DNA from: Deltaproteobacteria bacterium
Lineage (GTDB): Bacteria; Myxococcota_C; UBA6777
Direction: 5' to 3'
Assembly: GCA_006226375.1 (NCBI GenBank)
Contig: SBHC01000018.1
Coordinates: 1 to 64,000 of the forward strand
Length of the DNA stretch: 64,000 nucleotides
Shown here: piece by piece, positions 27,158 through 35,905 of the stretch
How positions within the stretch are numbered: position 1 is the first letter of the stretch
Layout of the letters: every line of letters begins with the position of its first letter
Made by a program: the position numbers and the translations under genes
The notes under the pieces: model-generated
What the model was told of the DNA's origin: nothing
The model's input: only the letters and a program-made list of their open reading frames with translations
The model's database searches: none

Positions 27158-28438
27158 ATGACCCAACAAAGTATATGCCCCAGTTGCCACAATTGGGTGT
27201 CCCCGCAAGCGACGCACTGTCAACAGTGTGGCACTGCGCTTCAAGGGGGTATGGCTGGATCGCCAGGGCAATCCTACCATGACCTGATGATGCAACAGGC
27301 TCCTCCCACGCAAAATGGCGTGAACGAGGAAGATATTTTTGCCCAAGATGATCGCACCGTTGTGTCCAAAGGACCTCGGCACGCGGTCGAGTTCTCGATG
27401 CCTGAAGAAGAGAACTATGCCACCATACAAATGGAAGGCAAGAAGGCGTCGGAGCTATGGGGCGAGGCCTCGGAAGTCGAGCTGGCCAACTATCTCGGTG
27501 ACTCCGATCGTACACAAATGACAGGCTACCCTTCGCAGCCAGCGATGCCCAACCAGGGCGGTGGGATGTGGTCCACTCCGTCGCAAGACGCCTGGAACTC
27601 GCCCTTTGCGAACCAACAACCTGGATGGGGGAACATGCCTCCTCCTCCACAGGTTGGCTGGGACCCCAGCGTTGGGGGCGCTGAAAACGAGCAGATGACC
27701 TACAGTGGACCGGCGGATATCGCTCGGGCTGCTGGCTCAGAATCCACCGGCAAGCGTGTGGGTCGAATGCTCAAGTGGCTCGTGCTTCTGCTGGTTGTGG
27801 GCGGCGGACTGGCCGCAGGCTACGTCTATCTGTTGCCGATGCTGAACAAGCCGAAGATGGCCAAAAAACAAAAAGTCTTCGTGGTGCTTGAGGTGGAAAC
27901 CCAGCCCAAAGGTGCGGATGTATGGCTCAACGGCCACAAACTTGGTGAACCGACTCCGGCCACCATTAGCACGCGAATCGGTCGCCCTGTTCAGATCCAG
28001 ATCCGTAAGGAAGGCTTCAAAACGGTTGACTTCCAGTGGCCTGCTACTGGCTACGACAAGCGGAAGTTCTTCCTCCAAGCGAAGGAGCAACCCAAGCCTC
28101 GCCCTCGCGTGGACACTCCGCCGGATCCTCCGAAAGTCGCGGTGAAGCCAAAGCCACGCAAGCGCGTGCGCAAACGACGTCGTCGCCGACGAAGCTTCGC
28201 CGGTGCTGGCTCTGGGATGGTGTTGTCGCTGCGAACGGTTCCTTCGGGAGCGAAGGTTCGGATTGGCAATCGCTTGTGGCCTGGGAAAACGCCTCTTCGT
28301 ATCCCCCTGCCGGAAGGAAAGAAGGTTCGAGTGACGGTACAAAAGTACGGACACCAGGACGCATTCTTCGTCTGGTCTGCCACAAAAAGCGAAACACACG
28401 TCATCAAGTTGTATCGTCATAGTTGGTACAATCCCTGA
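27158..28438 (+). CDS. Zinc-ribbon, single-TM protein with PEGA-like domains
   Basis: 426 residues from ATG 27158. Cys7, Cys10, Cys21 and Cys24 form an N-terminal zinc ribbon. A Gln/Pro-rich cytoplasmic stretch follows, then one TM helix (KWLVLLLVVGGGLAAGYVYL) and an outer part with two PEGA-type domains: one directly after the TM (TQPKGADVWLNGHKLGEPTP) and one at the C-terminus (TVPSGAKVRIGNRLWPGKTP), separated by a very basic Arg/Lys/Pro linker. The stop overlaps the start of the next gene by one base (TGATG), implying translational coupling with the kinase. It may be a substrate or co-receptor of that kinase; this is inference. Confidence 0.85.
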   Translation: MTQQSICPSCHNWVSPQATHCQQCGTALQGGMAGSPGQSYHDLMMQQAPPTQNGVNEEDIFAQDDRTVVSKGPRHAVEFSMPEEENYATIQMEGKKASELWGEASEVELANYLGDSDRTQMTGYPSQPAMPNQGGGMWSTPSQDAWNSPFANQQPGWGNMPPPPQVGWDPSVGGAENEQMTYSGPADIARAAGSESTGKRVGRMLKWLVLLLVVGGGLAAGYVYLLPMLNKPKMAKKQKVFVVLEVETQPKGADVWLNGHKLGEPTPATISTRIGRPVQIQIRKEGFKTVDFQWPATGYDKRKFFLQAKEQPKPRPRVDTPPDPPKVAVKPKPRKRVRKRRRRRRSFAGAGSGMVLSLRTVPSGAKVRIGNRLWPGKTPLRIPLPEGKKVRVTVQKYGHQDAFFVWSATKSETHVIKLYRHSWYNP

Positions 28439-31011
28439 TGGAAGAGAAGAGCAGGCCTCAGCGATTGAATGAAGACTCGATGATTGGGTCTGTCATCAAG
28501 GATACCTACCGTATCGATCGCTACCTGGGTGAAGGTGGTCCGTCCATCGTGTACCAGGGAACGGACCTGCTGCTCAGCGCGCCTGTTGCGATCAAGCGTC
28601 TCAAGTTACAAGCGTCTCTGGGTGACGGTAGCTCGATGGCTGAGCGCTTCCTGAGGGAAGCCCGGACACACGCCCGCTTGATCCACCAAAACATCGTAGG
28701 CATCCGCGCGGTCCTGGAGGAGAACAACGAGTTCTTCATCGTGATGGAGTTTGTGGACGGCGGTGATCTGGCGCAATTGCTCAAGCGTTATCCCAACCAG
28801 CAACTCTCCGTCAACGATGCGATTGCGTTGTTTGGCCAGGCCTTGTTGGGTTTGGATTACGCCCACCGCAACAAGGTCATCCACCGCGATATCAAGCCCT
28901 CCAACATCCTCGTGAACCAGGAACAATGCGCCAAAATTGCTGACTTTGGTTTGGCCCGCGCGGTCACGGACCACAAGATCACGGGCGCAGGCTTTTTGGT
29001 CGGTACCTTGTCGTACATGTCGCCTGAGCAGCTGCAAGGAAACGAAGCCAAACCCACCAGTGACATCTACAGTTTGGGCGTATCCTTGTACGAAGCGTTG
29101 GCTGGTCATCACCCGTTTGTGAGAAACGGGGAGAAGCCTACGCCGCAAGAGATCTTTGGGCGACACATGTTTGATGCGCCGCCCCTCCTCAGCACCCTAC
29201 GTGAAGACATCTCGTTGTCGTTGGCTGAGGTGGTGAATCGCAGCATTGCGAAAGATCCTTTGGAGCGTTACCCCAACTGCATATCCTTTGCAGAGGCGTT
29301 GCAGAAGTCAGCTGAGGGGTTTGATTCTTCACAGAGCGGTGGCCACCTGGCCCTTGCGTTGAGCATGCAAAGCGGGGTGAACCGAAGCCCAGAGTCCAGC
29401 TCGTCCAACGGTGGCTCTGCGGAGCGTTTGTCTTCTCCGCCTCCTTCAGGGCAAGCCGATGGAGGAACAGGTGCGTTTGTTGGACGGGAGCAAACACCGC
29501 TGCGTCCGCCTGCTTCTGTTCCACCTTCCCATGCGCTGGCTTCGGGAGAACCTTCTCTCCCTCCGACTGCACGAAAAGGCACGCGAGAGGTCCAACGACA
29601 CGAGAGCATCCCACTGCGTCCTCCTGCAGGGTTCGATTCTTCCAATCCGATGCCTTCAGGGGAGACCATCTACGATCACCGGTCGCCGGTTCCTCGCTCG
29701 TGGTCACCCCAAGACAGCGCAACGTCAGCGGGAGAGCACCCTGTGCCTGGTTCTGTGGGTGGTGGGGCTTCGGTGCATTCGGAAGAGAAGCCCTGGCCTG
29801 GAACATCGAATGCACAACCTGAGGTGACCCAGGTCGTTTCTTCGGAAGAGTCGTTTCCTCCCCCACGAGAGCGCGCCGAGCCGAGCAGGGTGGAGGACAT
29901 TCCCGACACATGGAAAGAAACGGTCTCTCCTCTCCCTCGGAAAGAGGAAGAAACCTCCTCTTCAGGTAGGGGGTTTTGGATGATCCTGGTCCTACTTCTC
30001 GCTGGAGGGGTTGGGGGCTATCTCTATCGCGCTGAGCTGGGTTTTCTGCCTCCCGATGGAGCCTCTGCACAGGCGGCTGACGGTGGTTCTTCGGATTATT
30101 GGCCACTGACATCATCGGCCGCGGGTGTTCCCACTGGTCCTGGGGCAAAAGGCTCCAACCAGGCGTCGAAAGCACCGGACACCTCTGCCTCCCAAGGGCG
30201 TCCATCTCCCCCGCTCGCAAGCCTGGCCTCCTTTCGCAAGATTTGTGCGTCCAAGCCTGGCCACATGGTGTTTATCCCACCGGGTTCGTTTGTTCGGGGG
30301 CGAACAGCCAATCTTAACAAACATCGGAAGCTTGCGGATGCGCCAAGCCAACGCGTCCAAGTGTCAGGCTTTTGTATGGATCGGTACGAAGTTACGGTTG
30401 GCGACTACAAGAGGTGCGTTGAGAAGGGCTTTTGCATCTCGATCCCTTGGTCCCAACGATGGCGATGGAAAAAGAAGCGATACAAGGGTCTTACAGTGGC
30501 TCAAGTTCTTCCAATGGAGCAACCTATGAGGTACGTCCGCTGGCAGGATGCCCAGCTGTATTGCCGTTGGGCCCGCAAACGTTTGCCCACAGAGGCGGAG
30601 TGGGAGTGGGCCGCTCGCGGTGACGACGGTTGGCGTTTTCCTTGGGGCAACCAACGTCCGATATGCGATCGAGCGGTCTCAAAGTCTTGCAAAGGGGCAG
30701 GACCCCAAGCGGTGAACGAGCGACGCAAGCTTGGTTCCAACCCTTTTGGTGTGTTTGACTTGAGCGGGAACGTTGCAGAGTGGGTGCGGGATTGTTACGA
30801 CCCCAAAGGCTACGACAAGCTACGCAAGCAAAACCCAACACTTCAGGATCCCCTGTTTGACACCATTCCTTGCAAACAACGAGTGTTGCGGGGAGGTTCC
30901 TTTCGGCACAAAGGTTTTGATATTCGCTCGTATGTTCGGATGAAGCGGCGCCCTCAACACGCCACTCGCTGGATTGGGTTTCGGTGCGTTGCCTCCGTTC
31001 GGAGGAAGTGA
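28438..31011 (+). CDS. Ser/Thr protein kinase with C-terminal formylglycine-generating-enzyme-like domain
   Basis: 857 residues from ATG 28438. Kinase domain ~24-290: Gly loop YLGEGGPSIVY, Lys53 (VAIK), canonical HRDIKPSN with Asp151, DFG Asp169 and SPEQL. A Ser/Pro-rich linker (~300-500) leads to one TM helix (FWMILVLLLAGGVGGYLY). The outer ~255 residues are an FGE-sulfatase/SUMF-type domain: the MVFIPPGSFVRG start, DRYEVTVGDYKRC, RLPTEAEWEWAARG, DLSGNVAEWV, and RGGSF...GFRC at the end. The cysteine pair of catalytic FGEs after the RGGSF motif is absent, so this is probably a binding module, as in kinases of the Pkn1 type. Second gene of a tight operon. Confidence 0.92.
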   Translation: MEEKSRPQRLNEDSMIGSVIKDTYRIDRYLGEGGPSIVYQGTDLLLSAPVAIKRLKLQASLGDGSSMAERFLREARTHARLIHQNIVGIRAVLEENNEFFIVMEFVDGGDLAQLLKRYPNQQLSVNDAIALFGQALLGLDYAHRNKVIHRDIKPSNILVNQEQCAKIADFGLARAVTDHKITGAGFLVGTLSYMSPEQLQGNEAKPTSDIYSLGVSLYEALAGHHPFVRNGEKPTPQEIFGRHMFDAPPLLSTLREDISLSLAEVVNRSIAKDPLERYPNCISFAEALQKSAEGFDSSQSGGHLALALSMQSGVNRSPESSSSNGGSAERLSSPPPSGQADGGTGAFVGREQTPLRPPASVPPSHALASGEPSLPPTARKGTREVQRHESIPLRPPAGFDSSNPMPSGETIYDHRSPVPRSWSPQDSATSAGEHPVPGSVGGGASVHSEEKPWPGTSNAQPEVTQVVSSEESFPPPRERAEPSRVEDIPDTWKETVSPLPRKEEETSSSGRGFWMILVLLLAGGVGGYLYRAELGFLPPDGASAQAADGGSSDYWPLTSSAAGVPTGPGAKGSNQASKAPDTSASQGRPSPPLASLASFRKICASKPGHMVFIPPGSFVRGRTANLNKHRKLADAPSQRVQVSGFCMDRYEVTVGDYKRCVEKGFCISIPWSQRWRWKKKRYKGLTVAQVLPMEQPMRYVRWQDAQLYCRWARKRLPTEAEWEWAARGDDGWRFPWGNQRPICDRAVSKSCKGAGPQAVNERRKLGSNPFGVFDLSGNVAEWVRDCYDPKGYDKLRKQNPTLQDPLFDTIPCKQRVLRGGSFRHKGFDIRSYVRMKRRPQHATRWIGFRCVASVRRK

Positions 31012-31014
31012 GCT

Positions 31015-31911
31015 GTGGCCAAGGGCAAACGGTGGCGATGGGTGTTGGTGTTGGTGCTGTTGGTGGTCAGCTTCTTGTGGTGGGAGCGAAAAGCCGTGCG
31101 CCATGGCTTGCGCTGGGTGGAGAAGCGCTACTTTGCATATCTCGGTGACAGCGGCCCGCTGCTTGTGGTGAAGCGTGGTGCCTGGAAGCAGTGGCACCCT
31201 GGGGTGTGGATGCGCTCCATTGTGTACAAGCGCAAGCGACATTGGAGTCGGATCCACTTGTACATCACCCGCGTGGACCCTAAGCAGGTTCGCTTTCATG
31301 TCTGGCGGGGAAAGCCTCGTCATGTTCGCTGGATCATGCAGCACACGGAAGCTCTCGCCGCCATCAATGGCGGACCCTTTCTTCCTTCCAAGAAGCCCTG
31401 GGGGTTGTTCAAACACCAGGGACGGCTGCTTCAAAAGCATCTGTTTCAGCGCAACAACGACGGCGTCTTTTATGTAGAAAAGGGGAACGTTGGAATTGCT
31501 TCGGCGCGCAACTGGAGACATGAAGGGCGCTCGTATGCGTTTCAATCGGCCCCGCTGTTGGTCGCAAAGGGCAAACGGAGAGTGTTGCCTCGTGCGTCCC
31601 GTTGGCGTGTGGACCGTCGAAGCGCCCTCTGTGTGGATCCCCATGGTCATTTGCTGATGATGACCACCGATGGTTTCTTCAACGGACTCAGTTACTACGA
31701 GATGGGCTTGTTGCTGGCGGCTCCTTACAAAAGAGGGGGCTTCCAGTGCCAGTGGGCGCTCAACCTGGATGGTGGCGCCAGCAGCCAGTGGGCCTTTCGT
31801 CAAAGCGATGAAACCACTGTGGTTTCAGGCCTGGAGAAGACGCCCTTGTACCTTCTTGTCTTACCCTGGAGCCGTCCCCATTCTTCCAATCTTTCATCGG
31901 GCAAGCCATGA
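31015..31911 (+). CDS. Membrane-anchored phosphodiester glycosidase-family (NAGPA-like) protein
   Basis: 298 residues, GTG start three bases after the kinase stop. One N-terminal TM/signal anchor (WVLVLVLLVVSFLWW) is followed by a domain like NAGPA / phosphodiester alpha-GlcNAcase: AINGGPF near residue 120, FQSAPLLV, the RRSALCVD segment, and the signature ALNLDGGASSQWA near the C-terminus. Family members remove phosphodiester-linked sugars or act on polysaccharide in the periplasm; the substrate here is unknown. Its stop overlaps the next gene's ATG (ATGA), again suggesting co-translation. Confidence 0.85.
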   Translation: MAKGKRWRWVLVLVLLVVSFLWWERKAVRHGLRWVEKRYFAYLGDSGPLLVVKRGAWKQWHPGVWMRSIVYKRKRHWSRIHLYITRVDPKQVRFHVWRGKPRHVRWIMQHTEALAAINGGPFLPSKKPWGLFKHQGRLLQKHLFQRNNDGVFYVEKGNVGIASARNWRHEGRSYAFQSAPLLVAKGKRRVLPRASRWRVDRRSALCVDPHGHLLMMTTDGFFNGLSYYEMGLLLAAPYKRGGFQCQWALNLDGGASSQWAFRQSDETTVVSGLEKTPLYLLVLPWSRPHSSNLSSGKP

Positions 31912-32768
31912 ACCCATACGAAGCGATGTACTACTTTCTGACGCTCCTCTCCCTCACCCTTGTCTGTGGCCTCCTTGGTGTATGGTGGGCAGGTCGAGGC
32001 ATTCGGAACAAACAGCACCCCTTTGTGCCGTTTGGCGTGGCTTTGGTTTGTATTCTTCCTTCGCTGTTGTTTGTGTCGTACTACCTGCATGTGTTCGACG
32101 CTCCCTGGTATTATACGCTTCGCTCCTTGCCAGGCATGGATGGACTTGCGGTTCTCTCTGGTTTTGGTATGGGGGTGTTTGTCCAACGGTTTGCTCATGT
32201 GCTGGGGATGCAGCTTTTTCCCACAGGAGAGAACACAACCAAGGTTCACTTTCGCTTTTTTAGCGGTTTGGTGACTTGCTTTGTTGCTGTGCTTTGGATC
32301 GCTCTGGTTTTTTACAAGCCCTTCCTCACGTTGTACCGTGGCCCGCTGCAAAACCGATGGAACGGGGGAGTTTGTCTGCAAACCAGCCCGATCACTTGTG
32401 GACCTTGCGCGGCCGCTTCCATTCTCTTTGACTACGGTGAAACGGTCACCGAGAAGCGCTTGGCCCAGCAGGCTTTTGCAAGTCGTTCAGGAACGTTGAA
32501 TTGGTACTTGGCGCGAGCCATCTGCTCTTATGGATACCGCGTGACATTTGCGGCACCTTCAACGCTTGCTGATGTGCAGGCCCCCGCGATCATTGGAGTT
32601 AAGCTCGGTCATGCGGGGCACTTCCTTGTGTTCTTCGGAAAAAACAAGAGCACAGGGAAATGGATCATCGGTGAACCCCTCAATGTCGGTAAAACCGAGA
32701 TCTCCGATGCTGAGTTTCATCAACGGTATACTTTTGATCACTTTGCGATGACCGTAAAAAAACGCTGA
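31908..32768 (+). CDS. Multi-TM protein with C39-like cysteine peptidase domain
   Basis: 286 residues. Four hydrophobic helices (about 8-28, 42-60, 75-95, 120-140) are followed by a C-terminal peptidase C39-like domain: the oxyanion Gln and catalytic Cys in [15 protein letters not shown], then His in [11 protein letters not shown]. The usual Asp-Pro after the His is Glu-Pro (GEPLNV). No ABC transporter domain is attached and no double-Gly peptide precursor was noticed nearby. It overlaps the previous gene by four bases (ATGA) and is the last gene of the PEGA-kinase-glycosidase operon. The active site would face the periplasm or cytoplasm depending on topology, which I cannot fix. Confidence 0.8.
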   Translation: MNPYEAMYYFLTLLSLTLVCGLLGVWWAGRGIRNKQHPFVPFGVALVCILPSLLFVSYYLHVFDAPWYYTLRSLPGMDGLAVLSGFGMGVFVQRFAHVLGMQLFPTGENTTKVHFRFFSGLVTCFVAVLWIALVFYKPFLTLYRGPLQNRWNGGVCLQTSPITCGPCAAASILFDYGETVTEKRLAQQAFASRSGTLNWYLARAICSYGYRVTFAAPSTLADVQAPAIIGVKLGHAGHFLVFFGKNKSTGKWIIGEPLNVGKTEISDAEFHQRYTFDHFAMTVKKR

Positions 32769-32849
32769 ACAGCCGCTCCTGCCTCTTGTTGTCGTGGGTC
32801 ATGTTCTTTCCGACGTTTGATCCGGAGGATTGTGCATGCGAAACGGAGT

Positions 32850-32874
32850 TTCATGCCTTTTCACTGGGCATGAA
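32850..32874. promoter_or_regulatory. Inverted repeat upstream of aldo/keto reductase, candidate operator
   Basis: TTCATGCC (32850-32857) and GGCATGAA (32867-32874) are perfect 8-bp arms with a 9-base spacer, 59 bases before the aldo/keto reductase start. The AraC-type regulator just downstream is the obvious candidate ligand, though AraC proteins often prefer direct repeats. Confidence 0.5.
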
Positions 32875-32932
32875 TTTTCATATTCTTGGTTGGCATCGAA
32901 AACATATTTTCACGCAAGAAGGAGACGTGGGT

Positions 32933-33892
32933 ATGAGTCAGAAGCGTCAGTTGGGCCAAAGTGAGCTTCAAGTGTCAGCCATTGGACTTGGATGTATGGG
33001 GATGAGTGATTTCTATGGTTCGGCCAACGATGAAAAGAGCATTGCTCTGATTCATCATGCGCTGGATCAAGGGGTGAACTTCTTTGATACAGCCGATATG
33101 TACGGACCTTTCACCAACGAAATGTTGGTGGGGAAGGCGTTGAAAGATCGGCGGGATGAGGCTGTCATTGCTACAAAGTTTGCGGTGATGAGAACGGAAG
33201 ATGGTGGCTTCCAAGGGATTTGTGGGAAGCCTGAGTATGTTCTCTCCTCGTGTGATGCGAGCCTCCAGCGGTTGGGTGTCGACACCATCGACCTTTACTA
33301 CCAACATCGCGTTGATCCCGATGTGCCCATCGAAGAAACCGTCGAGGCGATGGCCTCGTTGGTGAAGGCTGGAAAGGTTCGTTACCTTGGTTTGAGCGAA
33401 GCGACCTCCGAGCAAATTCGTCGGGCTCACAAGGTCCATCCCATCACAGCGCTGCAAACCGAGTATTCGCTGTGGTCGCGAGATCCCGAAGAAGACATTC
33501 TCGACACCTGCAAAGAATTGGGTATCACCTTTGTGGCTTATTCTCCCCTCGGACGTGGCTTCTTGAGCGGCTCGATTCGCTCCATTGAGGATCTGGCTGA
33601 AGACGACTTCCGGCGTACATCCCCACGTTTCCAAGGGGAAAACTTTGCCAAGAACTTGGAGCTTGTCGACGCCGTACAAGCCATCGCCGCGGACAAGGGT
33701 TGCACCGGAGCACAGCTTGCGTTGGCCTGGGTGCTCGCCCAATCGAAGCACATTGTCACCATTCCTGGCACCACCAAACAACACCGGCTTGATGAAAACA
33801 TCGCAGCCAACGACGTGACTCTTTCTGCCGAAGAGCTGGCTCGTTTGGATGAGGTCATGCCGCGAGGTGCTGCAGAAGGAGCTCGGTATTAA
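32933..33892 (+). CDS. Aldo/keto reductase
   Basis: A 319-residue NADPH-dependent oxidoreductase of the (beta/alpha)8 AKR family. The catalytic tetrad is visible: Asp52 and Tyr57 in FDTADMYG, Lys82 in IATKF and His125 in YYQHRVD. The C-terminal [14 protein letters not shown] is the cofactor-phosphate region. ATG 32933 has AAGGAG eight bases upstream; the 49 upstream codons of the open frame have no ribosome site. An AraC-family gene follows after 59 bases in the same direction, a very common arrangement in which the regulator controls the reductase. Confidence 0.95.
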   Translation: MSQKRQLGQSELQVSAIGLGCMGMSDFYGSANDEKSIALIHHALDQGVNFFDTADMYGPFTNEMLVGKALKDRRDEAVIATKFAVMRTEDGGFQGICGKPEYVLSSCDASLQRLGVDTIDLYYQHRVDPDVPIEETVEAMASLVKAGKVRYLGLSEATSEQIRRAHKVHPITALQTEYSLWSRDPEEDILDTCKELGITFVAYSPLGRGFLSGSIRSIEDLAEDDFRRTSPRFQGENFAKNLELVDAVQAIAADKGCTGAQLALAWVLAQSKHIVTIPGTTKQHRLDENIAANDVTLSAEELARLDEVMPRGAAEGARY

Positions 33893-33951
33893 GGAGACAG
33901 GGCGTTCTTTCCATTTCATTGTCGTAACCTGGGCTTTGCAGAGGGAGTTTG

Positions 33952-34827
33952 ATGACACCAACGTTGGCAGAACTTTGTTCGCGATGGGCCCCGAATGACG
34001 GGGCGAACCCCACTGCTTTGCCTGGCGTAGCTGTGTATCGTCGTGACTTTGGGACCGGTCCAGAGCACGCGATCTACACGCGGCGCTTGTTTATCGTGGC
34101 CCAAGGTCGCAAGTGTGCGATGGTCGGTGACGATGTCTTTGCGTACGATCCTGAGAATTATCTGGTGATTTCTGTGCCGTTGCCTGTCGTCTCTGAGATC
34201 ATAGACGCTTCCTCTGAGGTTCCGTTTTTGTCCGTTGCTATTGAGTTTTCGATTGAAAGTGTGCGGGACGTTTTGCTACGTGGCGCAAAGCTTCTTCAAT
34301 CGTTGGAGCCGCCAAAGCTTCAAAGAGGTCTGGCGGTGTCCAATGTTGAGCCACGGATGAAGCTCGCGACCCTGCGCTTGCTGTCTCTTCTGGACGCGCC
34401 GGAAGACATTGAGGTCCTGGCGGAGCCGTGCATCCAGGAAATTCTCTACTACATTTTGAAGGGTCCACAAGGTGGGTTTTTGCGAGCGATGGCGATGGGC
34501 GATGGTCATCAACGTTTGATCGCGGATGTTCTCATGCAAATTCACGACGACTGCACCCAAGACTTCAGCGTACCTGAGCTTGCAGCCCAGGCTCGGATGA
34601 GCGAGACGGTCTTTTACGAGGCGTTCCGCTCGGTGACAGCGTCTACGCCCATTCAATACATCAAGCGGCTTCGGTTGCTTCAGGCCCATCGTCAGCTTGT
34701 GATGGAGGGAATGAACGTATCAGAGGCGGCCTTTAGCGTGGGCTACAACAGCACCTCTCAGTTTTCTCGCGAGTTTAAGAGGGTGTTTGGAGCCAGCCCT
34801 TCGCACTATGTCCAGCAAGTGGTGTGA
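33952..34827 (+). CDS. AraC-family transcriptional regulator
   Basis: 291 residues from ATG 33952 (GAGGGA five bases upstream). The N-terminal ~165 residues match the AraC_N cupin-type sensor found in regulators near aldo/keto reductases (RRLFIVAQGRKCAMVGDD, NYLVISVPLPV). The C-terminal ~100 residues have two helix-turn-helix units (FSVPELAAQARMSETVFY and MNVSEAAFSVGYNSTSQFSR) ending in FKRVFGASPSHY. It probably senses a small molecule and regulates the upstream reductase. Confidence 0.93.
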   Translation: MTPTLAELCSRWAPNDGANPTALPGVAVYRRDFGTGPEHAIYTRRLFIVAQGRKCAMVGDDVFAYDPENYLVISVPLPVVSEIIDASSEVPFLSVAIEFSIESVRDVLLRGAKLLQSLEPPKLQRGLAVSNVEPRMKLATLRLLSLLDAPEDIEVLAEPCIQEILYYILKGPQGGFLRAMAMGDGHQRLIADVLMQIHDDCTQDFSVPELAAQARMSETVFYEAFRSVTASTPIQYIKRLRLLQAHRQLVMEGMNVSEAAFSVGYNSTSQFSREFKRVFGASPSHYVQQVV

Positions 34828-35014
34828 GGGGGAGCCAAGCTGCGGCACCCACCTTCCGCAAAGCGAGAAACGTCGCAACATTCCTGGCGTTGGTGACGGT
34901 CCAAAACAGGAGGTGTCGAGGGGAGGGGTGGAATAGACTGAGGCATACATCCGTTTGTGTGGCCGAATTCAAAGCCACTAAGAACCACTCTCTTAAGAGT
35001 CAGGAAAGAGCAAT

Positions 35015-35845
35015 ATGCAGGTAGACAATCTGGGCGACTTTGTGGAAGCCTCCGTCACGTACACAGTCCCAGGGGGAGAGAAGCCTGTGACCCGAACGGT
35101 CGGACCCGGTGGGCGGCTGCGTGAGAACAAAGGCAACTATCTACCCGAGATCGTGAAGCTCTACGATGGGCGTCCGATGGCAAACGACCTCTCGTTGGAT
35201 AAGAATGGCTTTGTCTTGGTCAACGAACCCACCCAGGTGACCAATTTCTGGGATGAAGAGCAAGTCAAAGGTGCCTATTACGAGGAAACCTCCGCTCTGA
35301 TCCGCAAAGCAACAGGTGCCAACGATGTGTTGATCTTTGACCATACGTTGCGCTCGGGCGCTCCTGAGCAACAAGAACAACATTACGCTCGTGAGCCTGT
35401 TTCGATGGTGCACAACGATTACACAGCCTGGTCAGGACCTCAGCGTGTGAGGGATCTTTTGCCTGCAGACGAGGCTGAAGCGCGGCTGAAAAACCGAGTG
35501 TCGATCATTCAGGTGTGGCGACCGATTCGAGGACCTGTCCAGGCCTGGCCGCTCGCCTTTTGTGTGCCTACAAGCGTTAAAGAAAAGGACCTGATTGCAT
35601 CGGAGCGTCGGCATCCCAATCGAGTGGGAGAGATCTATCTGCTTGCGCACAACCCCGACCACCTTTGGGTGTATTTCCCCCAGATGACGACCGATGAGGC
35701 ACTGATCTTTCGGTGCTACGAATCGATGACGGACGGTCGCGTGCGGTTCACCTCTCACACCTCGTTTGATGATCCGACCACTCCTCCCGGCGCTCCTCCC
35801 CGTGAAAGCATCGAAATTCGTGCGCTGGCGTTTTTTGAAGACTGA
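35015..35845 (+). CDS. CmcJ/NvfI-family oxidoreductase
   Basis: 276 residues. The sequence fits the CmcJ / GA4-desaturase-like family: an N-terminal YTVPGG segment, the SMVHNDYTAWSGPQRV motif around residue 130, IIQVWRPIRGPVQAWPLAFC, and a C-terminal FRCYESMTDGRVRFTSHTSF. Family members are iron/2-oxoglutarate-type or related enzymes of natural-product modification in fungi and bacteria. ATG 35015 has AGGAAAG upstream. It is alone, 187 bases after the AraC gene and convergent with a giant lipoprotein; no biosynthetic cluster surrounds it. Confidence 0.82.
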   Translation: MQVDNLGDFVEASVTYTVPGGEKPVTRTVGPGGRLRENKGNYLPEIVKLYDGRPMANDLSLDKNGFVLVNEPTQVTNFWDEEQVKGAYYEETSALIRKATGANDVLIFDHTLRSGAPEQQEQHYAREPVSMVHNDYTAWSGPQRVRDLLPADEAEARLKNRVSIIQVWRPIRGPVQAWPLAFCVPTSVKEKDLIASERRHPNRVGEIYLLAHNPDHLWVYFPQMTTDEALIFRCYESMTDGRVRFTSHTSFDDPTTPPGAPPRESIEIRALAFFED

Positions 35846-35905
35846 GAGTGGGATGTCTTTTTGAAGAAGAAAGGTGAAGGTTGAGGGAGGGAAGAGAGCT
35901 GTTGC

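Noticed and set aside
26089-27192. 367-codon minus-strand frame
   Set aside because: Opposite the cytochrome fusion whose four CXXCH motifs prove the plus strand is coding.
28438-31011. Active formylglycine-generating enzyme
   Set aside because: The catalytic cysteine pair after the RGGSF motif is missing.
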